This document shows, one piece after another, positions 17,610 through 24,254 of a DNA stretch of 64,000 nt; position 1 is the stretch's first letter, and each line of letters begins with the position of its first letter. The translations under genes were made by a program, and so were the position numbers. The notes under the pieces are model-generated. The model saw nothing but the letters and a program-made list of their open reading frames with translations, was not told the origin of the DNA and made no database searches. Location of the stretch: assembly GCF_900167475.1 (NCBI RefSeq), contig NZ_LT796768.1, positions 3,038,001 through 3,102,000 of the forward strand, in the 5' to 3' direction. This stretch comes from Aeromicrobium choanae (GTDB lineage: Bacteria > Actinomycetota > Actinomycetes > Propionibacteriales > Nocardioidaceae).

Positions 17610-17652
17610 GATGTCACTAGTCACATTCGAATGATGTCTCTAGTCACTTCGA
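17610..17652. promoter_or_regulatory. Two tandem operator-like repeats before the surface-protein locus
   Basis: GATGTCACTAGTCAC (17610–17624) recurs as GATGTCTCTAGTCAC (17633–17647) with a 23-base period; both are followed by a TTCGA-type tail. The first copy is a near-palindrome around ACTAGT. Two turns of DNA between centres suits cooperative binding of a regulator on one face. Confidence 0.5.
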
Positions 17653-17805
17653 GGGGTGCCATATGTCATGGATCGGTCGTGATGTGTGTCCCATCTCCAT
17701 CATTTCTTCAAAATACGCGTCACGTTTCTCAGTATTCGTCGTTACATTGATGGAGAGTCAAAGCCGTGATCGATGGTCGATCATCCAGACGAAGTAGGAG
17801 AAGAC
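17653..17805 (+). promoter_or_regulatory. AT-richer leader/promoter region of the surface-protein locus
   Basis: This stretch between the tandem repeats and the first small exported-protein gene is clearly richer in A+T than its surroundings (for example TTTCTTCAAAATACG and GTTACATTGATGG). A TACATT at 17743–17748 could be a -10 element. No reading frame with a ribosome site was found in it; the only clear site is AGGAG at 17796–17800 for the next gene. Confidence 0.4.
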
Positions 17806-18309
17806 ATGAAGAAGTCCACCAAGGGCGCACTCGCCGCCGGAGCTGCCGCGGTCCTGTTGCTCGGAGGCGCGGGCTCACTCGCGTACTGGAACGACACGGC
17901 CACGGCCGATGCCGGGACGATCACGGCGGGGTCGATGGACCTGTCCGCCGTCACCTGTGGCGCCTCGTGGCTCGAGGGTGCGACCCCGGTCACCACGATC
18001 GTCCCCGGCGACACGGTCACCAAGTCCTGCACGGGCACGCTGACGCTCGTGGGCGACCACATCGGCGCGACGGTCACGCTCGACGCTGCTTCCGTGGCTG
18101 ACGCCGAGGCCGCGTTCAACGACGAGGTCGACATCACCGCGAGCATGACGGCGCCCGCCGCTGCGATCACCGCCCCCGGTACGTACGACGTCACCGTGGA
18201 CATCACGGTCGTCTTCGACGGACCGGGTGCGACCAACGACTCGCAGCTGAGCACCGCCACGCTGGACGACCTGCAGCTCGAGGCCGTCCAGACCCACGAC
18301 GCCGCCTGA
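17806..18309 (+). CDS. Exported protein with alternate (SipW/TasA-like) signal peptide
   Basis: The 167-residue protein opens with M-K-K-S-T-K-G-A-L-A-A, then a hydrophobic run ending L-L-L-G-G-A-G-S-L-A-Y-W-N-D. This is the 'alternate-type' signal peptide known from actinobacterial proteins encoded beside SipW-like peptidases, with cleavage expected after Ala26. The mature part is a Thr/Ala/Val-rich beta domain with T-I-T-A-G-S-M-D-L, as in TasA/camelysin relatives, and two cysteines (51 and 75) that could form a disulphide. AGGAG (17796–17800) fixes the start; an upstream ATG at 17773 has none. It is the first gene of the locus, directly before a SipW-type peptidase, and I infer a secreted structural subunit. 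Confidence 0.82.
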   Translation: MKKSTKGALAAGAAAVLLLGGAGSLAYWNDTATADAGTITAGSMDLSAVTCGASWLEGATPVTTIVPGDTVTKSCTGTLTLVGDHIGATVTLDAASVADAEAAFNDEVDITASMTAPAAAITAPGTYDVTVDITVVFDGPGATNDSQLSTATLDDLQLEAVQTHDAA

Positions 18310-18331
18310 GTCCGGTTAGCAATCGACCATC

Positions 18332-18925
18332 ATGACGACCACCGTCGAAGTCATGCCCGGGGCCGAGCAGCGCAAGCTGCCCGGCACCCTGGCGTGGCTT
18401 TGGCGCGTGGTCGTGTGGGTGGTTCTCCTCGGCTCGACAGCGCTCCTGGTGATCGCGGTGCTCATTCCGCGACTCTCCGGGGCGACGCCCTACACGATCC
18501 TGACCGGATCCATGCGGCCGACGATGCCGCCGGGGACCTTGGTCGTGGTGAAGCCGGCGACGATCGACCAGATCAAGGTCGGTGACGTCGTCACGTACCA
18601 GGTGGAGTCGGGAGAGCCGACCGTCGTGACGCACCGCGTGGTCTCCGTGGTCTCCTCCCTCGAGGGGGAGCGACTGCTGCGCACGCAGGGCGACGACAAC
18701 CCGGTCGCGGACTCCGACCTCGTCCGACCGGTCCAGGTCCGCGGAACCGTGTGGTACTCCGTGCCGTTCCTCGGTCGGCTCAGTCAGCTGTTCACCGGGA
18801 GTGAGCGCCAGCTGGGCGTGTATGCGGCGGCTGGGGGCCTGGCCCTCTACGCGGCGTGGATGTTCGGCGGGTCACTGCGCGAGCGGATGCGTACGCGCCG
18901 CCCGTCCGGAAGGTCCGAGTCATGA
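18332..18925 (+). CDS. Signal peptidase I, ER/SipW type
   Basis: A 197-residue membrane peptidase with N-terminal and C-terminal hydrophobic segments (~26–45 and ~157–175). The catalytic serine is Ser60 in T-G-S-M-R-P-T-M. The general base position is His101 in V-T-H-R-V, not Lys, which marks the eukaryotic/SipW class. Q-G-D-D-N at 119–123 is the conserved box E. SipW in Bacillus processes TasA and YqxM (TapA), so this enzyme should cleave the alternate signal peptides encoded around it. Its stop overlaps the start of the LPQTG protein (ATGA). The housekeeping LepB with Ser/Lys must be elsewhere. Confidence 0.88.
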   Translation: MTTTVEVMPGAEQRKLPGTLAWLWRVVVWVVLLGSTALLVIAVLIPRLSGATPYTILTGSMRPTMPPGTLVVVKPATIDQIKVGDVVTYQVESGEPTVVTHRVVSVVSSLEGERLLRTQGDDNPVADSDLVRPVQVRGTVWYSVPFLGRLSQLFTGSERQLGVYAAAGGLALYAAWMFGGSLRERMRTRRPSGRSES

Positions 18926-19605
18926 GGCGCCTGCTGACCGTGGCGCTTGCGGTGGGTCTGCTCCTCGCCGGCGTCGCACCGGCCACGGCGAGCGACGAGA
19001 TCGGCCTGAGCAGCGATGGTGTGAACTGGGTCGACGACCTGACCGTGCCGCTGTTCGACGCGGACCTCCGCTGGGTGCCGGGAGACAGTCGGACCGTGAC
19101 GTTCTACGTCCGCAACCAGGCCGAGTCGGATGGCGAGCTGACGGTGACCGTCCGAGCGAACGATCCGGACGGTCTGCTGACCGCTGATCACGTCACGCTG
19201 CGTGCTCGGGCGAACGGCACGTGGTTCACGCTGCGCAACGGTGAGCCCTCGGACGATCTCACGGCGGCGAGCATCGGCGCCGGCGGAATCGTGCCGGTCG
19301 ATCTCCAGGCGACGTTCTCCCCGGGGTCGTCGAACGCGTCGCAGAGGGACGCGTCCGACGTGACACTCGAACTGCGGCTGACCGGCGTGCTCGATGCCGT
19401 CGATGGCACCGGTGACGCCCCCGGCACGGACGGCGCGCCCGCAGCCGGAGACTCCGACGACCTGACTGGGTGGCTTCCGCAGACGGGCGCCCCAGCATCC
19501 CTCCTCGTCCTTTGGCTGGCCGTATTGGTCACTGCCGTCGGCATCGCCTTCGTGGCTGCTGGCCGCCGTCGCGATGAACTTGAAGAAAGCGAAACTCATG
19601 AGTGA
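18922..19605 (+). CDS. LPQTG-anchored cell-wall surface protein
   Basis: A 227-residue protein with a normal Sec signal peptide (M-R-R-L-L start, A-T-A-S cleavage near residue 24). A beta-rich ectodomain of ~140 residues and an acidic Gly/Ala/Asp-rich spacer follow. The sorting signal is L-P-Q-T-G at 185–189, then a hydrophobic segment and a G-R-R-R tail. Sortase should cut between Thr and Gly and attach it to peptidoglycan. Its start overlaps the peptidase gene (ATGA) and its end overlaps the next exported-protein gene by eight bases. In this setting I infer that it anchors the secreted subunits to the wall. Confidence 0.85.
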   Translation: MRRLLTVALAVGLLLAGVAPATASDEIGLSSDGVNWVDDLTVPLFDADLRWVPGDSRTVTFYVRNQAESDGELTVTVRANDPDGLLTADHVTLRARANGTWFTLRNGEPSDDLTAASIGAGGIVPVDLQATFSPGSSNASQRDASDVTLELRLTGVLDAVDGTGDAPGTDGAPAAGDSDDLTGWLPQTGAPASLLVLWLAVLVTAVGIAFVAAGRRRDELEESETHE

Positions 19606-20233
19606 GCGCAAGCGTCCCGGGTTCTTCACCGTGCTCAAGTCGGTGCGCACCCGGGCCGTGCTGAGTCTCGGAGTGGTCCTGGGCCTGACGAGCGTCAGCA
19701 CCATGGCCTTCTGGACCGATGAGGCGGTGCTGAACACCGGCACCATCCAGTCCGGCACCCTCGACATCCAGCTGAACGGTGCGAACTCGCACGCCGCGAC
19801 CACCTTCGCCCTCGCGAACATGATTCCGGGTGAGAGCGTCGCGTACGCCGTGAACGTCAACCGTGCCGCCAACTCCGTCGCGTTCACGTACGGCATCACC
19901 GGTCAGACCTCAGCGACGAACGCGTTCGCCCAGGCGCTGCGGTTCCGGGTCTACACCGGCTCCGCGAACACCCAGACCACCACCAACGGCGTCCGCACGC
20001 AGACGTGCACCGGGACCGAGCTCTCGACGAGCGGTGGTGTGGGCCTGGTCGGCGGCACCCCCACGTCGCTCGTCACGGGACGCGCGGCCCTGGCGACGCC
20101 GCTGGCCGTGAGCTCCACCGTCTACACCGACACGATCTGCATCCAGGCGAGTCTGCCGTCCGGCACGGGCAACGGTGCCCAGGGCCTGTCGACCACCGCG
20201 TCCTTCAGCTTCAACGCGACCCAGCTGTCGTGA
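19598..20233 (+). CDS. SipW-type signal-peptide exported protein, copy A
   Basis: The 211-residue protein has the SipW-cognate signal R-T-R-A-V-L-S-L-G-V-V-L-G-L-T-S-V-S-T-M-A followed by F-W-T-D-E-A and G-T-I-Q-S-G-T-L-D-I-Q-L, the start of the first TasA-like strand. The mature domain carries M-I-P-G-E-S-V and ends in F-S-F-N-A-T-Q-L-S. Two cysteines (in T-C-T-G and I-C-I-Q) may pair. It is closely related to the proteins at 20250 and 21937. ATG 19598 is preferred because it gives a short basic head; ATG 19574 would overlap the previous gene more deeply. Likely a secreted fibre or matrix subunit. Confidence 0.82.
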   Translation: MSERKRPGFFTVLKSVRTRAVLSLGVVLGLTSVSTMAFWTDEAVLNTGTIQSGTLDIQLNGANSHAATTFALANMIPGESVAYAVNVNRAANSVAFTYGITGQTSATNAFAQALRFRVYTGSANTQTTTNGVRTQTCTGTELSTSGGVGLVGGTPTSLVTGRAALATPLAVSSTVYTDTICIQASLPSGTGNGAQGLSTTASFSFNATQLS

Positions 20234-20249
20234 CCCGAAAGGCAACGTC

Positions 20250-20852
20250 ATGAAGTCCACCCGCGCTCGAGCCCTGTTGAGCCTCGGCATCATCCTGGGG
20301 CTCGGCAGCGTCAGCACTCTCGCGTACTGGACCGATGAGGCGACGTTGGCGGCCGGCACGATCCAGTCCGGCTCGCTGGACCTCAAGCTCGACGGCGCGG
20401 ACAACCTGCCCTCCACGACGAAGCTCGCGATCACGAACATGGTGCCCGGCGAGAGCGTCGCCGCCACGGTCAACGTCCAGCGCGCGCCGGGCACGGTCGC
20501 GTTCACCTACTCGGTCAACGGAAAGGTGAACGAGACCCACGAGCTGGCGACGGGTCTGCGGTTCAAGCTCTTCGCCGGCGTCGCCGGCACGTCCACCGCC
20601 AACGCGAACGGCATCCGCACGCAGACCTGTGGAGGAACCCAGCTCGCCGGCGGCACGGACGGCATCGCGCTCGCCACCGCCACCGACCTGGTGACGAACC
20701 GCACCGCTCTGGCGACGCCGAGCACCGTCCAGCCGACCGCGGTGACCGAGAACCTGTGCATCCAGGCGATCCTGCCGTCGGCGGCGGGCAACGGCACGCA
20801 GGCGAAGTCCGCGACCGCCACCTTCGCCTTCAACGCGACGCAGCTGAGCTGA
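20250..20852 (+). CDS. SipW-type signal-peptide exported protein, copy B
   Basis: A 200-residue paralogue of the preceding protein. The signal is R-A-R-A-L-L-S-L-G-I-I-L-G-L-G-S-V-S-T-L-A then Y-W-T-D-E-A, followed by G-T-I-Q-S-G-S-L-D-L-K-L. M-V-P-G-E-S-V and the ending F-A-F-N-A-T-Q-L-S match copy A, as do the two cysteines (Q-T-C-G-G and L-C-I-Q). CGAAAGG lies seven bases before ATG 20250; an upstream in-frame ATG at 20175 lies inside copy A. It directly precedes a peptidase–substrate fusion gene. Inferred role: secreted structural subunit. Confidence 0.85.
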   Translation: MKSTRARALLSLGIILGLGSVSTLAYWTDEATLAAGTIQSGSLDLKLDGADNLPSTTKLAITNMVPGESVAATVNVQRAPGTVAFTYSVNGKVNETHELATGLRFKLFAGVAGTSTANANGIRTQTCGGTQLAGGTDGIALATATDLVTNRTALATPSTVQPTAVTENLCIQAILPSAAGNGTQAKSATATFAFNATQLS

Positions 20853-20856
20853 TCAC

Positions 20857-21864
20857 GTGACCCACAGAGTTCGTGAGGCCCTCCTCTGGGCGGGCGCAGC
20901 GCTCGGCACCCTGTGCCTGGGCTGGACCTTCGTGATGGCCGCCTTCGGCCTCACGCCGCTGGTCTTCACGTCGGGGTCCATGTCGCCCGCCATCGCCGCC
21001 GGTGACCTGGCCTTCGCCAGGACGATCGACGCCGACGACATCCGGACCGGGGACGTCGTCAGCGTCGTGAACGCCGAGGGCGTCCGCATCACGCACCGCG
21101 TCGTCGAGGCAGAGCCGTGGGAGCACGGCGCGACGCTCACCCTGAAGGGGGACGCGAACGCCGCACCGGACGTCGAGCCGTACGCCGTCACCTCGGTCGA
21201 GCGCGTCGCGTTCGCGGTACCCCGGGCCGGCTACGTCATCAACGCCGCCGCGTCGCCCGCTGGGACGTTCGCCGCGGGACTGCTCGTGGCACTGGCCCTC
21301 GCCGTGGCCTTCGGCCGCAGGCCCGGCCCGAGGGAGCCGGCGGATGACGCCGAACCGCGCCAGGGAGGCTCCCGAGCGCGGGGGACGATCACCGTCGGTG
21401 CCGCTCTGCTCGCGGTCGCCGCCGTCAGCATGACGACCACGGTGCAGCCCACCCGTGCCGCCTTCACCGACCCGGCCGCGGCGACGACCGGCACGTTCGG
21501 TGCTCACACCGTGGCCAGCCAGTCGGCACCCTCCTGCACGGCCAACACGGTCACCCTCGGCGAGGACACCGTCACGCTCCGGTGGAACCAGGTCGACCCG
21601 CGCTACGTCTACGCCTGGGAGCTGCGGCCGAACGGGTCCACCACGGTGGTGCAGTCAGGAACCGTCGGCGCCGGAGTGGCCCAGGGCGCCCAGGTCTCGG
21701 TGACCGTGGGACCTGCCGGAACGTCGAACGGCAACTACAACATCGTGGTCACGGCGCGCCCTTCGACCAGCACGAGCTGGGCCGCCGCGACCACCACCAC
21801 GACTCCCGTCCGACGTTTCACCACTGCGCTGTTCTGGAACAACATGGGCTGCGGTCACGCCTGA
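20857..21864 (+). CDS. ER/SipW-type signal peptidase fused to a substrate-like exported domain (first copy)
   Basis: The 335-residue protein has two parts. Residues 1–155 are a complete SipW-type peptidase: N-terminal helix, Ser41 in T-S-G-S-M-S-P, His80 in I-T-H-R-V, K-G-D-A-N at 97–101, and a C-terminal helix ending at F-G-R-R. After a charged linker a new hydrophobic segment (177–195) leads to T-R-A-A-F-T-D at 199–205, with T-G-T-F-G-A behind it, just like the signal-peptide junctions of the neighbouring substrates. The last ~130 residues are a Thr-rich beta domain with cysteines near both ends. Cleavage at this junction, in cis or trans, would release the domain outside. GTG 20857 lies four bases after copy B; the ribosome site is weak, so translational coupling is likely. 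Confidence 0.83.
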   Translation: MTHRVREALLWAGAALGTLCLGWTFVMAAFGLTPLVFTSGSMSPAIAAGDLAFARTIDADDIRTGDVVSVVNAEGVRITHRVVEAEPWEHGATLTLKGDANAAPDVEPYAVTSVERVAFAVPRAGYVINAAASPAGTFAAGLLVALALAVAFGRRPGPREPADDAEPRQGGSRARGTITVGAALLAVAAVSMTTTVQPTRAAFTDPAAATTGTFGAHTVASQSAPSCTANTVTLGEDTVTLRWNQVDPRYVYAWELRPNGSTTVVQSGTVGAGVAQGAQVSVTVGPAGTSNGNYNIVVTARPSTSTSWAAATTTTTPVRRFTTALFWNNMGCGHA

Positions 21865-21899
21865 GCGACCTCGTCGCCGGCTCGGGCCCTGCGCAGAAA

Positions 21900-21930
21900 C
21901 CCTCACTTCCGGCACAATGACCGGTGAGGG
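21900..21930 (+). promoter_or_regulatory. Hairpin covering the ribosome site of the third substrate gene
   Basis: CCCTCA (21900–21905) can pair with TGAGGG (21925–21930) and CCGG (21909–21912) with CCGG (21921–21924), around the loop CACAATGA. The 3' arm includes part of the GAGGGGG ribosome site (21926–21932) of the gene starting at 21937, so the fold would lower its translation. Confidence 0.45.
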
Positions 21931-21936
21931 GGTTGC

Positions 21937-22557
21937 ATGCTCGATCGTGAAGAGGGCGCAGCGCCGGAAGGGCGACGAGTGTCGCCTCGCCTCCGCGCCC
22001 TGATGAGTCTCGGGATCGTCGTGGGGGTCGGTGCCGTCACCACGCTCGCGGTCTTCACCGACACCGTGAGCATGACGACGGGAACGATCCAGGCAGCCAA
22101 CCTGGACATCAGGCTGAGCGGCCAGGACGCCTGGAGCGCGACGTCGTTCGCGGCGCCGGCGATGATCCCGGGCGAGTCCGTCGCGGTGACGGTGCCCGTG
22201 CAGCGGGCCGTCGGGTCGACCGCCTTCACCTACGGTGCCACCGGTTCCGTGACGACCTCCAACGCCTTCAGCACCAATGTGCGGCTCAAGGTCTACGCGG
22301 GGTCGGCGACCTCGGGGACGGCCTGTCCCACGACCACCCAGCTCGCCGGTGGGACCGCCGGTACCGCACTGGGCACGACTCCGACTGCCCTGTTCGGCAG
22401 CCGCACCACGCTCGCCACGCCGGCGGCGATCCCGACGGTGGCCCAGGTGGACAACCTGTGCCTCCTCGTGACCCTGCCGACGACGACGCCGACCACGGCG
22501 GCAGCACTGTCCACCACCCTCACGTTCGCCTTCAACGCGACGACTCCGGGAGCGTGA
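21937..22557 (+). CDS. SipW-type signal-peptide exported protein, copy C
   Basis: A 206-residue paralogue of copies A and B, more diverged. The signal is R-L-R-A-L-M-S-L-G-I-V-V-G-V-G-A-V-T-T-L-A, then V-F-T-D-T-V and G-T-I-Q-A-A-N-L-D-I-R-L. It keeps M-I-P-G-E-S-V, two cysteines (T-A-C-P and N-L-C-L) and the closing F-A-F-N-A-T. A long basic/acidic head of ~18 residues precedes the signal. It sits at the start of the second substrate-plus-fusion module. Its ribosome site GAGGGGG (21926–21932) is partly inside a hairpin. Inferred role: secreted subunit. Confidence 0.82.
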   Translation: MLDREEGAAPEGRRVSPRLRALMSLGIVVGVGAVTTLAVFTDTVSMTTGTIQAANLDIRLSGQDAWSATSFAAPAMIPGESVAVTVPVQRAVGSTAFTYGATGSVTTSNAFSTNVRLKVYAGSATSGTACPTTTQLAGGTAGTALGTTPTALFGSRTTLATPAAIPTVAQVDNLCLLVTLPTTTPTTAAALSTTLTFAFNATTPGA

Positions 22558-22559
22558 TC

Positions 22560-23624
22560 ATGACCGGCCGAGAGCGCCTGCGCGAGATCGTCCTGTGGGT
22601 CGGTGCCGTCCTCGGGGTGCTGTGCATCCTGTGGACGATCGTCATGTTCGCCTTCGGACTCACGCCGTTGGTGTTCACGTCCGGGTCGATGTCGCCCGCG
22701 ATCAAGGCCGGCGACCTCGCCTTCGCCGAGACGATCGACGCGGACGAGATCGAGGTCGAGGACATCCTCAGCGTGGTCAACGAGAAGGGCGTGCGGATCA
22801 CCCACCGCGTCGTGCGGGTCGACCCGACCGACGACGGTGCGGTGGTCGTGCTCAAGGGTGACGCGAACTCAGAGCCCGACGTCGAGCCGTACGCGGTCAC
22901 CACGGCCGAGAGAGTGCTGTTCCACGTGCCGAAGGCGGGCTATGTCGTCGACGCCGCCGGCTCGCCCATCGGCATGTTCGTCGGAGGACTGCTGGCGGCT
23001 GCCGCCCTGTTCGTCGCCTTCGGCGGTCGCGGCGGCGGTGGAGGCGGTGGGAGCGTGGCGAAGGCGCAGGAGGATGCCGGCTCGACCGAGGAGGTGGCGG
23101 GAGACGGCTCGGCGGCGAAGCGGAACAGGCACACCTTCCTCATCGGGCCCGTCGTGCTCGTCCTCGGCATGATGGTGGCGGTCCAGCCCGCCCAGGCCGC
23201 GTTCACCGACACGGCCACGATGACCTCGGGGACGTTCACGGCCGCGGCGCTGCCGATTCGACCCTCGAGCATCACGTGCGTCCGCACCGGCATCGTGGGC
23301 TTCCGGGTGGCGACGGTGTCGTGGGCCGACGACAGCCCCAGGTACGGCTACTACTACGAGATCGCCCAGGAACCTGACTGGTCCGGCTCCGACAAGGTCA
23401 CCGGAGTGATCCAGCCCACCGGCACGAACTCCGTGGAGTTCAGCGGCGCGACGTCCGGGGGCTGGTTCACCGCGCGGGACTACTACATCCGGGTCTACTC
23501 GGCGTACGTGACCAGCGCCGGCGCCGTGACCTGGCGGTCGTCGAGCTATCGCGCATACTCCGTGGCGCGCACCTTCGGTACGGTCAGCTACGACTGCGGG
23601 TCGAACATCTCCCCGGCCAACTGA
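22560..23624 (+). CDS. ER/SipW-type signal peptidase fused to a substrate-like exported domain (second copy)
   Basis: The 354-residue protein repeats the layout of the 20857 protein. Ser43 lies in T-S-G-S-M-S-P, His82 in I-T-H-R-V, and K-G-D-A-N follows. A helix ends in F-G-G-R and a glycine-rich linker (seven Gly in a row), then a second hydrophobic segment runs to P-A-Q-A-A-F-T-D with S-G-T-F-T-A behind it. The A-Q-A before the junction is a textbook signal-peptidase site. The released domain of ~140 residues is rich in Tyr, Ser and Trp and resembles an Fn3-like beta sandwich, ending with one cysteine. ATG 22560 has GGGAG seven bases upstream; GTG 22554 overlaps the previous stop but is too close to that site. 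It ends 17 bases before pdxT. Confidence 0.85.
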   Translation: MTGRERLREIVLWVGAVLGVLCILWTIVMFAFGLTPLVFTSGSMSPAIKAGDLAFAETIDADEIEVEDILSVVNEKGVRITHRVVRVDPTDDGAVVVLKGDANSEPDVEPYAVTTAERVLFHVPKAGYVVDAAGSPIGMFVGGLLAAAALFVAFGGRGGGGGGGSVAKAQEDAGSTEEVAGDGSAAKRNRHTFLIGPVVLVLGMMVAVQPAQAAFTDTATMTSGTFTAAALPIRPSSITCVRTGIVGFRVATVSWADDSPRYGYYYEIAQEPDWSGSDKVTGVIQPTGTNSVEFSGATSGGWFTARDYYIRVYSAYVTSAGAVTWRSSSYRAYSVARTFGTVSYDCGSNISPAN

Positions 23625-23629
23625 CGCAC

Positions 23630-23635
23630 TAAACT
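23630..23635 (+). promoter_or_regulatory. -10 hexamer TAAACT for leaderless pdxT
   Basis: TAAACT ends six bases before the GTG of pdxT. This gives pdxT its own promoter, independent of the surface-protein locus that separates it from pdxS. Confidence 0.55.
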
Positions 23636-23641
23636 CACTGC

Positions 23642-24235
23642 GTGACCTCGATCGGCGTCTTCGCCCTGCAGGGCGACGTGCGCGAGCACCTGCAGGCGCT
23701 CGAGCGACTCGGCGTCGAGGCGTTCACCGTCCGCCGGCCCGCCGAGCTGGAGCGGTGCGACGGGCTCATCGTGCCCGGCGGCGAGTCGACTACGATGTAC
23801 AAGCTCGCCCGCACCTTCGACCTGCTCGAGCCGTTGCGCCGGCGTGTGAAGGACGGGATGCCGACGTTCGGGACGTGCGCCGGGATGATCATGCTCGCCG
23901 ACCGGATCCGCGACGGCGCGCCCGGCCAGGAGACCGTCGGCGGCCTCGACGTCACCGTGCGCCGCAACGCCTTCGGTCGCCAGGTCGACTCGTTCGAGGT
24001 CGACCTGGAGATGGCGGGCGTCGACCGTACCGTGCACGCCGTGTTCATCCGTGCGCCGTGGGTCGAGGAGGTCGGCCCCGGTGTCGAGGTGCTTGCCGAG
24101 GTCCCTTCGGGGGAGGCCGCCGGTAGAATCGTCGCGGTGCGGCAGGGGCCGCTCATGGCGACGTCCTTCCACCCCGAGGTCGGGGACGACGACCGTGTGC
24201 ACGGACTCTTCGTTGACCTCGTGAAGCAGAGCTAG
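23642..24235 (+). CDS. pdxT: Pyridoxal 5'-phosphate synthase glutaminase subunit PdxT
   Basis: PdxT hydrolyses glutamine and channels ammonia to PdxS. The 197-residue class I glutaminase has the binding motif V-P-G-G-E-S-T-T, the nucleophile Cys79 in F-G-T-C-A-G-M-I and the His/Glu pair in S-F-H-P-E-V. GTG 23642 is probably leaderless. The separation from pdxS by a 6-kb unrelated locus is unusual, since the two are neighbours in most actinobacteria. Downstream, yebC follows at 19 bases, as usual. Confidence 0.97.
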   Translation: MTSIGVFALQGDVREHLQALERLGVEAFTVRRPAELERCDGLIVPGGESTTMYKLARTFDLLEPLRRRVKDGMPTFGTCAGMIMLADRIRDGAPGQETVGGLDVTVRRNAFGRQVDSFEVDLEMAGVDRTVHAVFIRAPWVEEVGPGVEVLAEVPSGEAAGRIVAVRQGPLMATSFHPEVGDDDRVHGLFVDLVKQS

Positions 24236-24254
24236 GACTACGCAAAGGAACGTC

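Noticed and set aside
17527-17805. A mobile-element border or attachment site at the start of the surface locus
   Set aside because: No tRNA, integrase, transposase or matching direct repeat was found at the pdxT side; only the tandem operator-like repeat is present.
18856-18921. Longer start of the LPQTG protein at 18856
   Set aside because: The extension lies inside the peptidase gene and would place 22 residues before a typical signal peptide; ATG 18922 has the ATGA overlap.
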